NCBI RefSeq assembly: GCF_900109525.1
Contig: NZ_FOAN01000002.1
Span: 558,001 to 622,000 of the forward strand
Direction: 5' to 3'
Length of the DNA: 64,000 nt
Origin: Allobosea lupini
GTDB lineage: Bacteria > Pseudomonadota > Alphaproteobacteria > Rhizobiales > Beijerinckiaceae
A program made the translations under genes and the position numbers. Positions 1 to 8,329 of this stretch are shown here, piece after piece; within the stretch, counting starts at the first letter, position 1; each line of letters opens with the position of its first letter. The notes below the pieces were generated by a model. It had not been told where the DNA came from and ran no database searches. It saw only the letters and a program-made list of their open reading frames with translations.

Positions 1-740
1 GCTGCCTTGTTGCCCTGCGCCTCGGCGAAGGCGACCGCGGTAACCTCGGCCGTGCCGAAGACGACGCCGAGCGCGACCATCAGCAGCGCGATGATCTGCA
101 CCGGCACCAGCCGGATGGCGGAGCCGCGGCCACCGGCGTCATGGGCATGCACCGGCGGTTCGGTGGCGCGCTGCGCCACGAACAGAGCCATGCCGACGGC
201 GAGCAGGATCGTCGCCGCGAGCGGCCCGGCCTCCGGGAACCAGACCACGCTGAGGCCGATCGCGATCACCGGGCCGAGCATGAAGATGACCTCGTCCACC
301 ACCGACTCGAAAGCGAAGGCAGTGCGCAAATGGGGCGTGTCTCGATAGATCTCGGTCCAGCGGGCGCGCACCATCGCCATCATGCTGGGCGTCAATCCGG
401 CGAGGCCGGCAAACAGGAAGAGCACCCAGTTCGGCGCCTCCAGGCGCGTCGCCAGCATCAGTCCGGTCAGCGCGACGACGGTCGCGAGTGTGGCAGGGAT
501 CAGCACCTTGCTCTGGCCGTGACGGTCGACCAGGCGCGAGATCTGCGGCGCGATCAGCGCATTGGCGAGAGCGAAGGTCGCGGCGACGCCACCGGCGAGC
601 CAGTATTGCCCACGCGCCTGGGAGAGCATGGTGACGATGCCGATCGTCACCATCGAAAATGGCATGCGGGCGATGAAGCCGGCAGCTGAAAATCCGATCG
701 AGCCGGGAGCCCGGAAAATTTCGCGATAGGGATTAGGCAT
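1..740 (-). CDS. MFS transporter, C-terminus cut off by window edge
   Basis: A major facilitator superfamily protein, probably a proton-driven drug or metabolite exporter in the inner membrane. The reverse strand reads MPNPYREIFRAPG followed by alternating hydrophobic helices and short basic loops (for example SRLVDRHGQSKVL, the loop after helix 2). About 246 residues are visible, roughly the first six helices plus the start of the second half; no stop is reached before base 1. It is divergent from the TetR gene at 857, with three palindromic operators between them, the usual arrangement of a transporter repressed by its neighbour. The substrate cannot be told from sequence. Confidence 0.85.
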   Translation of the reverse strand, partial: MPNPYREIFRAPGSIGFSAAGFIARMPFSMVTIGIVTMLSQARGQYWLAGGVAATFALANALIAPQISRLVDRHGQSKVLIPATLATVVALTGLMLATRLEAPNWVLFLFAGLAGLTPSMMAMVRARWTEIYRDTPHLRTAFAFESVVDEVIFMLGPVIAIGLSVVWFPEAGPLAATILLAVGMALFVAQRATEPPVHAHDAGGRGSAIRLVPVQIIALLMVALGVVFGTAEVTAVAFAEAQGNKA

Positions 741-770
741 GGACGTCTCCGTCACATCAAAGCGTAATTG

Positions 771-840
771 ACATACGTTGCGTATGTGACATGAGTAATT
801 ACATACGCACCGTATGTCAATTCACATACGCACCGTATGC
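771..840. promoter_or_regulatory. Three tandem 17-bp TetR-type operators
   Basis: Three copies of the inverted repeat ACATACG-N3-CGTATGT lie at 771-787 (perfect), 801-817 (perfect) and 824-840 (last base differs). Centres are 30 and 23 bp apart, so the dimers would sit on nearly the same DNA face. TTGACA hexamers occur on both strands (768-773 plus, 815-820 minus) and touch or overlap the operators; no convincing -10 is seen on either side. The array lies between the MFS gene and the TetR gene and would let the regulator control both. Confidence 0.8.
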
Positions 841-856
841 GAAAGGAACATGGACG

Positions 857-1447
857 ATGCGCAAGCCGCGCAGCCAGATGATCGTCGAGACGCGGACCAA
901 GCTGATCGCCGCGGCGCGCGCCGCCTTCGGCACGGTCGGCTATGCGCAGACCTCAATGGACGATCTCACCGCCTCGGCCGGGCTGACGCGCGGCGCGCTC
1001 TATCATCATTTCGGCGACAAGAAGGGCCTGCTGGTCGCGGTGATCACCGAGATCGATGCCGAGATGAACGCCCATATGCAGGCGGTCTCGGCGAAGGCCG
1101 GCGACCCCTGGACGGGCTTCCGCGACGAATGCACCGCCTATATCGAGCTGGCCCTCGATCCCGAAATCCAGCGCATCATGCTGCGCGACGGCCCAGCCGT
1201 CCTCGGCGATCCCTGGGACTGGCCGACGCTGAGCGAGTGTATCCGCTCCATGACGGAAAGCCTGACGAAGCTGGCCGAGACCGGCGTCATTGCCCCTATC
1301 GATCCCGAGGCAGCCGCGAGATTGATCGCGGGGGCGACGCAATATGCGGCGCAGTGGATCGCGAACGCCCCCGAACCGGAAGCGATCTCGCGCAAGGCGA
1401 TCGATGCCTTCAACCTGATGCTCGACGGGCTCCTCGCTCGGAGCTGA
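857..1447 (+). CDS. TetR/AcrR family transcriptional regulator
   Basis: A 196-residue one-component repressor. The N-terminal helix-turn-helix is typical (TSMDDLTASAGLTRGALYHHF, about residues 33-53); the rest is an all-helical ligand domain of normal length. The frame is open from 791, but that start would lie inside the operator array. ATG at 857 is preferred because AAAGGA at 842-847 gives a proper ribosome site. It most likely represses the divergent MFS exporter and itself through the palindromes at 771-840. The inducer is unknown. Confidence 0.88.
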   Translation: MRKPRSQMIVETRTKLIAAARAAFGTVGYAQTSMDDLTASAGLTRGALYHHFGDKKGLLVAVITEIDAEMNAHMQAVSAKAGDPWTGFRDECTAYIELALDPEIQRIMLRDGPAVLGDPWDWPTLSECIRSMTESLTKLAETGVIAPIDPEAAARLIAGATQYAAQWIANAPEPEAISRKAIDAFNLMLDGLLARS

Positions 1448-1482
1448 GCCGAACTCGGCGGTCGCGAGTGGCGCCATATGGC

Positions 1483-1532
1483 ATGAAACGATTGTTTCAT
1501 CCAGGTCATATCAAATAATCTGTTTCATCCAG
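1483..1532. promoter_or_regulatory. Candidate RpiR-family operator
   Basis: A perfect inverted repeat ATGAAAC-GATT-GTTTCAT lies at 1483-1500. Its right arm recurs as a direct repeat: TGTTTCATCCAG at 1493-1504 and again at 1521-1532, 28 bp apart. The site ends 26 bp before the RpiR gene. This fits autoregulation and control of the downstream aminotransferase-SBP-racemase genes; the binding protein is inferred from position. Confidence 0.55.
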
Positions 1533-1558
1533 CGCACCCCCCTGCTAAGCTCCGGCGC

Positions 1559-2452
1559 ATGGACAAACCTGGCCTGACGGCAAGCCTCACCGAGAGCTTC
1601 GAACAGCTGCCGCAGCAATTGCAGGCGGCGGCACGCTGGGTGCTGGACCATCCGGCCGATGTCGCGCTGCTGACGACGCGCGAGCAGGCCAAGCGCGCCG
1701 GTCTGTCGCCGGCCACGCTCACCCGGCTGGCGCAGCGCTTCGGCCTCAAGGGCTATGACGAGTTGCGCGCCGTCCATGCGGCAGCCTTGCGGCGGCGGCC
1801 GGAGGGCTTTGCCGGCCGCGCCGGCGAATTGATGCAGCGCCATGGCGACGAGGGTCCGAGCGCGATTGCACAGGACATGTTCGCGGCGCTGGCAGAGCAT
1901 CTGAAAGCATTGCGCGAACCACAGGCGCTCGCCCGTTTCGAGCAGGCGGCCGACCTCTTGAGCGAGGCGCAGACGGTGTTCTGCTTCGGCCTGCGCTCGG
2001 CCTTTCCGGCCGCCTTCATGCTCGACTACATCCGCGATCTGATCGGGGCGAGCTCGGTGCTGGCCGACGGCGCGGGCGGGCGCGGCATCGACGCGCTGCG
2101 ACGGATCGGGCCGGGCGATGCGCTCTTCGCCGTCTCGGTCGCGCCCTATACGCGCCAGACCGTGCAGGCTGCGGAGATAGCGCGGGAACGCGGCGCAAAG
2201 GTTATAGCGCTGACCGACAGCGCTCTCTCTCCGCTCGCCGCCATCGCCGATGTGGCACTGCTGGTGCGGACCGAGACGCCCTCCTTCTTCCACACGATGA
2301 CGCCGGCCTTCGCCGCAGTCGAATGCCTGGCGGCGCTGATGACGGCGCGCAAGGGCAAGGCCGCGCTCGACGCGATTGCCCGCCACGAAGCCGCGCTCGA
2401 CGCGGCCGGCACCTTCCTCACTCCCCGATCCACCAGGCGAGGCCATCGATGA
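1559..2452 (+). CDS. MurR/RpiR family transcriptional regulator
   Basis: A 297-residue regulator with an N-terminal RpiR-type helix-turn-helix (LTTREQAKRAGLSPATLTRL, about residues 38-57) and a C-terminal SIS sugar-isomerase-fold domain (about residues 130-265). SIS domains normally sense phosphosugars, but in this family they also occur in regulators of amino-acid and amine catabolism. The stop codon overlaps the aminotransferase start by four bases (ATGA), so the two are translationally coupled and the regulator belongs to the same operon. A palindrome just upstream is the likely operator. Confidence 0.88.
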   Translation: MDKPGLTASLTESFEQLPQQLQAAARWVLDHPADVALLTTREQAKRAGLSPATLTRLAQRFGLKGYDELRAVHAAALRRRPEGFAGRAGELMQRHGDEGPSAIAQDMFAALAEHLKALREPQALARFEQAADLLSEAQTVFCFGLRSAFPAAFMLDYIRDLIGASSVLADGAGGRGIDALRRIGPGDALFAVSVAPYTRQTVQAAEIARERGAKVIALTDSALSPLAAIADVALLVRTETPSFFHTMTPAFAAVECLAALMTARKGKAALDAIARHEAALDAAGTFLTPRSTRRGHR

Positions 2453-3786
2453 GCCACATCCTGCATCGCATGCTGAGCAAGACCTATCCGACCGCGGCCG
2501 GCGGCGAGGGCATGGTGCTGCGCGACCGCGACGGGCGCGAGCATATCGACGCTTCGGGCGGCGCCGCCGTGTCCTGTCTCGGCCATGGCCATCCCGACGT
2601 GCTGGCGGCGATGCATGCGCAGATCGACAAGCTCGCCTACGCCCATACCAGCTTCTTCACCACCGACGCGGCCGAAGAGCTCGCCGACCATCTGATCGCG
2701 CGGGCGCCTGCCGGAATGGGTTCAGTCTATTTCTGCAGCTCGGGCTCGGAGGCGATCGAGGCCTGCCTGAAGCTGGCCCGGCATTATTTCGTCGAGAAGG
2801 GTGAGACGCGTCGCGTCAACTTCATCTCGCGCCGGCAGAGCTATCACGGCATCACGCTCGGCGCGCTTTCGGTCGGCGGGCGGATGAAGGACCGCGCGCC
2901 GTTCGAGCAGATGCTGATGCAGGGGCACCATATCTCGCCCTGCTATGAGTATCGCGGCCGCCGGCCCGACGAGACCAGCGACGAGTATGGGCTACGCGTC
3001 GCCGACGAGCTCGAGGCCAAGATCCTGGAGCTCGGACCTGAGACGGTCTGCGCCTTCGTCGCCGAGACGGTGGTCGGCGCGACGCTCGGCGCAGTGCCGG
3101 CCGCGCCTGGCTATTTCAGGCGTATCCGCGAGATCTGCGACCGCCATGGCGTGCTGCTGATCCTCGACGAAGTCATGAGCGGCATGGGCCGCACCGGCAC
3201 GCTGCATGCCTGCGAGCAGGAAGGCATCGCGCCCGACTTGATGGCGATCGCCAAGGGCCTCGGCGGGGGCTATGCGCCGATCGGCGCGATGCTGGCCTCG
3301 AAGCGGATCGTCGAGACGGTCCGGCAGGGCTCGGGCGTCTTCCCGCACAGCCAGACCTATGTGGGCCATCCCCTCGCCTGCGCCACCGCGCTCGCGGTGC
3401 AGCAGGTGATCGAGCGCGACGACCTGCTCGCCAATGTCCGCAGGCAAGGAGCGCGGCTGGAGCAGCGCCTGCGCGAGCGCTTCGGCAATCACCACCATGT
3501 CGGCGACATCCGGGGGCGCGGCCATTTCTGGGGCGTCGAGATCGTCGCCGACCGCTCGACCAAGACGCCCTTCGACCCGGCGCTCAAACTCAACGCCAGG
3601 ATCAAGCAGGCGGCACAGGAGCGCGGGCTGCTGATCTACCCGATGGGCGGCACGGCCGACGGCACCGCCGGCGACCATGTCCTGCTGGCGCCGCCCTTCA
3701 TCATCGACGCGGCGACCGTCGACACCATCGTCGAGCGGCTGGGCGACGCGCTCGATGCGAGTTTGGCCTCGGCCCGACCGGCCTAA
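2449..3786 (+). CDS. Class III (omega) aminotransferase, PLP-dependent
   Basis: A 445-residue fold-type I aminotransferase that moves an amino group between an amino acid or amine and a keto acid. The cofactor aspartate lies in LLILDEVMSGMGRTG (D240) and the Schiff-base lysine in AIAKGLGGGYAPIG (K269); both are intact, and length is normal. ATG at 2449 overlaps the RpiR stop; a longer frame to 2323 runs through the regulator and is rejected. The binding-protein gene follows after 59 bp. The substrate is not predictable; omega-amino acids or beta-alanine-like compounds are possible. Confidence 0.9.
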   Translation: MSHILHRMLSKTYPTAAGGEGMVLRDRDGREHIDASGGAAVSCLGHGHPDVLAAMHAQIDKLAYAHTSFFTTDAAEELADHLIARAPAGMGSVYFCSSGSEAIEACLKLARHYFVEKGETRRVNFISRRQSYHGITLGALSVGGRMKDRAPFEQMLMQGHHISPCYEYRGRRPDETSDEYGLRVADELEAKILELGPETVCAFVAETVVGATLGAVPAAPGYFRRIREICDRHGVLLILDEVMSGMGRTGTLHACEQEGIAPDLMAIAKGLGGGYAPIGAMLASKRIVETVRQGSGVFPHSQTYVGHPLACATALAVQQVIERDDLLANVRRQGARLEQRLRERFGNHHHVGDIRGRGHFWGVEIVADRSTKTPFDPALKLNARIKQAAQERGLLIYPMGGTADGTAGDHVLLAPPFIIDAATVDTIVERLGDALDASLASARPA

Positions 3787-3845
3787 AGGCTCAACCAGGA
3801 TCCGGGCCGAGAAGAGCCCGGTGCTTCCACAACAGGGGAACGATC

Positions 3846-4868
3846 ATGAAACGACTGAAACATTTGGCTTTTGCCGGGCTCGCCGCGCTCGGCTTCACCG
3901 GCGCTGCCAGCGCCCAGACCAGCACGCTCGACCGCGTCAAGGCGCGCGGCGAACTGATCTGCGGCAACCACATCGCCCTGCCCGGCTTCGGCATCCAAGG
4001 GCCGGACGGGCGCTGGGACGGGCTCGACATCGATCTCTGCCGCGCCGTCGCTGCCGCGATCTTCAACGACCCGAACAAGGTCAAGTTCGTGCCGACAACG
4101 CCGCAGATGCGCTTCGTCGTGGTCCAGTCCGGCGAAGTCGACATGCTCGCCCGCAACGCGACCTACACGATGTCGCGCGACACCTCGGCCGGCATGTCCT
4201 GGCCGATCATCAACTATTTCGACGGCCAGGGCTTCATGGTCCGCAAGTCGCTCGGAGTCACCGAGGCGAAGGGGCTGGAAGGCGCCTCGATCTGCGTGAC
4301 GCAGGGAACGACGACCGAGCTCAACCTCGCCGACTTCTTCCGCGCCAACAAACTCAAATACGAGATCATCGGCTTCGCCACCAACGAGGAGGGCGTGAAG
4401 GCGCTGGAGGCCGGGCGCTGCGACGCCTTCACCACCGACACCTCGGGCCTCGCCGCCGAGCGCCTGAAATTCTCCAAGCCCGACGATTTCGTCATCCTGC
4501 CGACGCTGATCTCGCGCGAGCCGCTCGGCCCGGCGGTGAAGCGCGGCGACGAGAGCTGGGTCGCGCTGGTGAAATGGGTGCACTACGCCATGCTCAACGC
4601 CGAGGAGCTCGGCGTGACCAAGGCCAATGTCGACGAGCAGCTGAAATCGGGCAATCCCGAGATCAAGCGGCTGCTCGGCGTCGAAGGCAAGTTCGGCGAG
4701 GGCCTCGGCCTGAGCAATGACTGGGCCTATCGCGTCATCAAGCACATCGGCAATTACGGCGAGAGCTTCGAGCGCAATGTCGGTGGGGGCTCGAAGCTGC
4801 AGTTGAAGCGGGGGCTGAACGACCTCGCCTCCAAGGGCGGGCTGCAATACCCGCATCCCATTCGCTGA
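3846..4868 (+). CDS. Amino-acid ABC transporter substrate-binding protein (AapJ/BztA-like)
   Basis: A 340-residue periplasmic binding protein, starting with signal peptide MKRLKHLAFAGLAALG and cleavage after GAASA. The mature part resembles the general L-amino-acid binding protein AapJ (LDRVKARGELICG near the start, then GLDIDLCRAVAAAIF). AACAGGGGAACG before the ATG gives a fair ribosome site. No permease or ATPase gene is nearby, so it is an orphan binding protein that must use a transporter encoded elsewhere. It sits between the aminotransferase and the racemase-family gene, pointing to uptake of the compound those enzymes handle. Confidence 0.88.
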   Translation: MKRLKHLAFAGLAALGFTGAASAQTSTLDRVKARGELICGNHIALPGFGIQGPDGRWDGLDIDLCRAVAAAIFNDPNKVKFVPTTPQMRFVVVQSGEVDMLARNATYTMSRDTSAGMSWPIINYFDGQGFMVRKSLGVTEAKGLEGASICVTQGTTTELNLADFFRANKLKYEIIGFATNEEGVKALEAGRCDAFTTDTSGLAAERLKFSKPDDFVILPTLISREPLGPAVKRGDESWVALVKWVHYAMLNAEELGVTKANVDEQLKSGNPEIKRLLGVEGKFGEGLGLSNDWAYRVIKHIGNYGESFERNVGGGSKLQLKRGLNDLASKGGLQYPHPIR

Positions 4869-5497
4869 TGCGGATCGCGCTGATCCATGCGCTGCGCCAT
4901 TCGCCGCCTCCGATCGAGGCGGCGTTCGCGCGGCTGTGGCCAGAAGTCACGCTGATGAACCTGCTCGACGACAGCCTCTCGGCCGATCTCTCCCGCGACG
5001 GGCGGATCACCGAGGCGATGACCGGGCGCTTCCTCAGCCTCGCCAGCTATGCGCGGGCGACCGGCGCCGACGGCATCCTCTTCACCTGCTCGGCCTTCGG
5101 CCCCTGCATCGAGGCGGTGCAGCGCGCACTGGCTCCCCTGCCCGTGCTGAAGCCGAACGAGGCGATGATCGAGGAAGCCATGGCGATCGGTGGCCGGATC
5201 GGCCTGCTCGCCAGCTTCGAACCGACGCTGCAGTCGATGCCGCCGGAATTTCCGGGATCGCTGACTGTCACGCCGAAGCTGGCGGAGGGCGCGCTCGCCG
5301 CGCTCGATCGCGGCGACGGGGCCGAGCACGACCGGCTGGCGGCGTTGGCGGCTAGCGATCTGGCGGGGTGCGACGCGATCGCTCTGGCGCAGTTCAGCCT
5401 GGCACGGGCCGCATCGGCGGTGGCGGAGATGACGGGCAAGCCGGTGCTGACAACGCCGGACAGCGCGGTCCGCAAGTTGAAACGCCTGCTGGGCTGA
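4868..5497 (+). CDS. Asp/Glu/hydantoin racemase-family protein lacking the second cysteine
   Basis: A 209-residue cytoplasmic protein of the aspartate/glutamate racemase superfamily. The first catalytic cysteine region is present (ILFTCSAFGPCIE, about residues 74-86). Where racemases carry the second catalytic cysteine (consensus like DAIVLGCT), this protein reads CDAIALAQFS, so that cysteine is replaced. A two-base cofactor-free racemase mechanism is therefore doubtful, and a decarboxylase, isomerase or other lyase activity is possible. Its ATG shares one base with the binding-protein stop, making it the last gene of the unit; a strong terminator follows. Confidence 0.75.
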   Translation: MRIALIHALRHSPPPIEAAFARLWPEVTLMNLLDDSLSADLSRDGRITEAMTGRFLSLASYARATGADGILFTCSAFGPCIEAVQRALAPLPVLKPNEAMIEEAMAIGGRIGLLASFEPTLQSMPPEFPGSLTVTPKLAEGALAALDRGDGAEHDRLAALAASDLAGCDAIALAQFSLARAASAVAEMTGKPVLTTPDSAVRKLKRLLG

Positions 5498-5500
5498 ACG

Positions 5501-5532
5501 AAAAAGGGCGCACCGGCAGTGCGCCCTTTTTC
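5501..5532. terminator. Bidirectional intrinsic terminator
   Basis: AAAAAGGGCGCAC, a five-base loop, then GTGCGCCCTTTTT. The stem is perfect and has A/T runs on both sides, so it can end the RpiR-racemase unit on the plus strand and infC on the minus strand. Confidence 0.92.
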
Positions 5533-5554
5533 ACGTCTTCGTGACGCCCGCGCC

Positions 5555-6097
5555 TTATCGAGGCGCGAGCACCATGACCATCTGGCGGCCTTCGAGCTGC
5601 CAGTCGCTCTCGACCTTGGCGACGTCGACGGTATCGACCTTGACGCGCTCCAGCACCTTCACGCCGAGGTCCTGGTGCGCCATCTCGCGGCCGCGGAAGC
5701 GCAGGGTGACCTTGACCTTGTCGCCCTCCTCGAAGAAGCCGTGCATCGCCTTCATCTTCACGTCGTAGTCGTGCTTGTCGATGCCGGGGCGAAGCTTGAT
5801 TTCCTTGATCTCGATGGTGCGCTGCTTCTTGCGCGCCTCGGACGCCTTCTTCTGCTCGAGAAAGCGGAAGCGGCCGTAGTCGAGGATCTTGCAGACCGGA
5901 GGCACAGAATTGGGGGCGATCTCGACCAGATCGAGACCGGCGTCCTCGGCAATCTTGAGCGCCTCGAAGAACGAGACCACGCCACGATTGGCGCCGGTAT
6001 CGTCGATGAGCTGGACGTCGCGGACGCCACGGATGTCGCGGTTGGCGCGAGGACCGTCCTTGACGGGGGCTGGTGCGGCACGGAATGGACGACGAAT
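5555..6097 (-). CDS. infC: Translation initiation factor IF-3, ATT start
   Basis: IF-3 binds the 30S subunit and polices start-codon choice. With the start at 6097 the protein has 180 residues, the same length as E. coli IF-3. It contains the N-terminal [17 protein letters not shown] segment, the linker rich in K/R ([15 protein letters not shown]) and the C-domain. The reading frame is open to 6154, but the only well-placed Shine-Dalgarno (AGGAG, plus positions 6107-6111) sits nine bases before an ATT codon at 6095-6097. A rare ATT/AUU start is the known basis of IF-3 autoregulation in enterobacteria, and the same logic seems used here. Sequence shows the codon and spacing; the regulation is inferred. 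Confidence 0.93.
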   Translation of the reverse strand: MRRPFRAAPAPVKDGPRANRDIRGVRDVQLIDDTGANRGVVSFFEALKIAEDAGLDLVEIAPNSVPPVCKILDYGRFRFLEQKKASEARKKQRTIEIKEIKLRPGIDKHDYDVKMKAMHGFFEEGDKVKVTLRFRGREMAHQDLGVKVLERVKVDTVDVAKVESDWQLEGRQMVMVLAPR

Positions 6098-6144
6098 GGC
6101 TGTATTCTCCTGTGAATGGCGCGCATCGCGCCGTTGGTGAGACA

Positions 6145-6172
6145 CATTGCACAACGCGAAGCGTTGTCAATG
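6145..6172 (-). promoter_or_regulatory. Hairpin and candidate promoter upstream of infC
   Basis: CATTGCACAACGC-GAA-GCGTTGTCAATG forms a 12-bp stem with one bulged base between the end of the glycosyltransferase gene and infC. On the minus strand it also contains TTGACA (6170-6165), a good -35 hexamer, followed 17 bases later by only a weak -10. It could be a terminator lacking a T-run or part of the infC promoter and leader. Confidence 0.4.
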
Positions 6173-6184
6173 GATCAGGCGGTT

Positions 6185-7408
6185 TCAGCGCCCGAGCAGG
6201 GCGCAATAGACATCGAGTGTGTCATTGACCATCGAGGCCAATGAGAAGTGGCGCTCGACATGCAGCCGGGCGCGGCGCGCCAGCGCATCGCGGGCGGAGG
6301 GGCGCAGCGCCAGCGCCTCGCGCAGGGCTTGCGCGAGCGCCGCCGCATCATCGGGTGGGACATGCCAGCCGGATCGTTCCTGCGGCGCGACCTGGGGCGG
6401 GGCCAGCACCGTCTCCGGCACGGCGCCGAGGTTGGAGACGACGACCGGCGTGCCCATGGCCTGCGCCTCTACTGCGACACGGCCGAAGGCTTCCGGCTCC
6501 GTCGAGGGGACCGCCACCACGGCCGCCGCCAGGAAGGCGGCCGGCATGTCCGCGCAATGGCCGACGCGGCGGACCCGGCCCTCAAGCCCTGCCCTGGCAA
6601 TGGCGTCGTCGAGCTCGCGGACATAGCCATCGCGGCCTTGAGCGTCGCCGGCGAGAATGAAGGCGGTGTCCTCATCGCCGGCATCACGCAATTGGCGCGC
6701 CGCCTCGATCAGCACCTTCTGGCCTTTCCAGCCGGTGAGCCGGCCAGGCAGCAGCACGATGCGCTGATGCGGCTCGACGCCCCAGGCGCTGCGCAGGGCG
6801 CTGATCCGCTCCGGGCTCACCGCCGACGGCGCGAAGGCGGAGAAATCGGTACCGCGATGGACGACGCGGATGCGGTCGCGGGCGAAGGGGTGGCGGGCGC
6901 GGATCAGGTCGGCGGTGTAGCCGGAGTTGGCGATGACGACGTCGCTGCGCGCCATCACCGAATTATACAGGTTCTTCACCACCGAGCGGGCATTGTAGGA
7001 GCCGTGATAGGTGGTGACGAAGGGCAGCTTCAGCGCCCGCGTCGCCGCCAGCGCGACCCAGGCCGGCGCCCGCGAGCGGGCGTGGACGAGCTCGACCCGC
7101 TCACGCTTGCAGAGCAGGGCGAAGGTCCGCACGTTGAGCAGCATCGAGACGGGGTTCTTGGCCGCCGCCGGAAATGGCAGCCAGATACCGCCCTTGGCCT
7201 GCAACTCGGCGACGAGCCGCCCACCCTCCGTCGCGACCAGCGCCCGCGCGCCGACCTCAGTCAGCCCAGCGGCGATGTCGACCGCAGTGCGCTCGGCGCC
7301 GCCGGCTTCCAGCTCCGGGATGATCTGCAGCACGGTGCGCCCGGCCAGCGGATGCGTCTCGGTCGACGGCAGGGAGAGGTGCGCGCCGGAACGCAGGGAG
7401 ATGCTCAC
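6185..7408 (-). CDS. Glycosyltransferase family 4 protein
   Basis: A 407-residue GT-B glycosyltransferase that would transfer a sugar from a nucleotide-sugar to a lipid or glycan acceptor on the cytoplasmic side of the membrane. The N-terminal domain starts VLQIIPELEAGGAERTAVD, a classic GT4 opening. The C-terminal donor-binding domain contains VLLPGRLTGWKGQKVLIEA and the E-x7-E motif region PSTEPEAFGRVAVEAQAMG. The start codon is GTG, with no strong ribosome site. It stands alone between infC and a divergent hydrolase, so its pathway (LPS or exopolysaccharide) is not indicated. Confidence 0.88.
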   Translation of the reverse strand: MSISLRSGAHLSLPSTETHPLAGRTVLQIIPELEAGGAERTAVDIAAGLTEVGARALVATEGGRLVAELQAKGGIWLPFPAAAKNPVSMLLNVRTFALLCKRERVELVHARSRAPAWVALAATRALKLPFVTTYHGSYNARSVVKNLYNSVMARSDVVIANSGYTADLIRARHPFARDRIRVVHRGTDFSAFAPSAVSPERISALRSAWGVEPHQRIVLLPGRLTGWKGQKVLIEAARQLRDAGDEDTAFILAGDAQGRDGYVRELDDAIARAGLEGRVRRVGHCADMPAAFLAAAVVAVPSTEPEAFGRVAVEAQAMGTPVVVSNLGAVPETVLAPPQVAPQERSGWHVPPDDAAALAQALREALALRPSARDALARRARLHVERHFSLASMVNDTLDVYCALLGR

Positions 7409-7533
7409 TATTCGAAAGGGCCTTCTGCTTGGCGACTCGCCGATGCTATCGGGGTCGTGATGATCACAAAATCGGGCGGGATTGCAGCAGGGTTATACCT
7501 GCTTTCGCCCGGTTCATCACAGGAGAGATTAAA

Positions 7534-8319
7534 GTGACGAGGCCCCAGCCGCAATTTCTGAGCGTCGGCTCCGGCGCGGAACGCCGGGAGATCGCAGTGC
7601 TGACGCAAGCCGGCAAGGGCCCGCCGGTGGTCTGGCTCGGCGGCTTGCGTTCGGACATGCGCGCGACCAAGGCCGAGGCGCTGGCCGCTTGGGCCGAGCG
7701 CACCGGGCGCGCCTTCATCCGCTTCGACTATGCCGGCCATGGCGAATCGGGCGGCGAGTTCGCGCGGTGGACGATGTCGCACTGGATCGAAGATGCGCAG
7801 GCTGTCCTCGCCGCCCATACGCAAGGTCCTGCCGTCCTGGTCGGCTCGTCCATGGGCGGCTGGGTCGCGCTGCTGACGACGCTGAAACTGCGCAACACCA
7901 CCCCGGACCTGCAGCCCGCCGGCCTCGTCCTGATCGCGCCGGCGGTCGACTTCACCGAGGAGCTGATGTGGGCGCAGATGCCGGAGGCGATCCGCGAGAC
8001 GATCATCAGGGACGGCGTCTGGCAGCGGCCTTCGGAGTATTCTCCCGAACCGATGCCGATCACGCGGGCGCTGATCGAGGACGGACGGAACCATCTCCTC
8101 TTCGGGCACCCGCTCGAAACCGGCTGCTCCATCCATATCCTGCAGGGAATGAAGGATCCCGACGTGCCCTATGGCCAGGCGCTCAAGCTGGTCGAGCACC
8201 TGCCGCACGATCCGGTCGTGCTGACCCTTGTCAAGGACGGCGACCATCGCCTGTCGACGCCGGAGGACATCGCGCGCCTCGTCGCCGCCGTCGAGGGCAT
8301 CGCGCCCACGACGGCATAG
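7534..8319 (+). CDS. Alpha/beta hydrolase (ABHD10/carboxylesterase-like)
   Basis: A 261-residue serine hydrolase. The nucleophile elbow is GSSMGGW, preceded by FIRFDYAGHGESGG typical of ABHD10-like thioesterases and esterases. The catalytic histidine is in VKDGDHRLSTPED near the C-terminus, and the acid residue probably lies in the GMKDPDVPYG segment. GTG at 7534 is chosen because AGGAGAG at 7521-7527 precedes it at ideal distance; the upstream frame to 7429 has no such site. The physiological ester or thioester is unknown. Confidence 0.85.
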   Translation: MTRPQPQFLSVGSGAERREIAVLTQAGKGPPVVWLGGLRSDMRATKAEALAAWAERTGRAFIRFDYAGHGESGGEFARWTMSHWIEDAQAVLAAHTQGPAVLVGSSMGGWVALLTTLKLRNTTPDLQPAGLVLIAPAVDFTEELMWAQMPEAIRETIIRDGVWQRPSEYSPEPMPITRALIEDGRNHLLFGHPLETGCSIHILQGMKDPDVPYGQALKLVEHLPHDPVVLTLVKDGDHRLSTPEDIARLVAAVEGIAPTTA

Positions 8320-8329
8320 ACGTTTCGGG

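Noticed and set aside
7..689. Plus-strand ORFs of 113 and 182 residues
   Set aside because: They are shadows of the MFS transporter on the minus strand, with Arg/His-rich low-complexity translations and no family features.
5501..5532. A riboswitch before infC
   Set aside because: The hairpin is downstream of infC with T-runs on both sides, which makes it a terminator.
5394..6206. Minus-strand 270-residue ORF
   Set aside because: It overlaps infC in another frame and reads as Arg/Pro-rich noise typical of GC-rich DNA.
6248..7537. Plus-strand 429-residue ORF
   Set aside because: Antisense to the glycosyltransferase; repetitive Arg/Gly/Asp composition and no motif.
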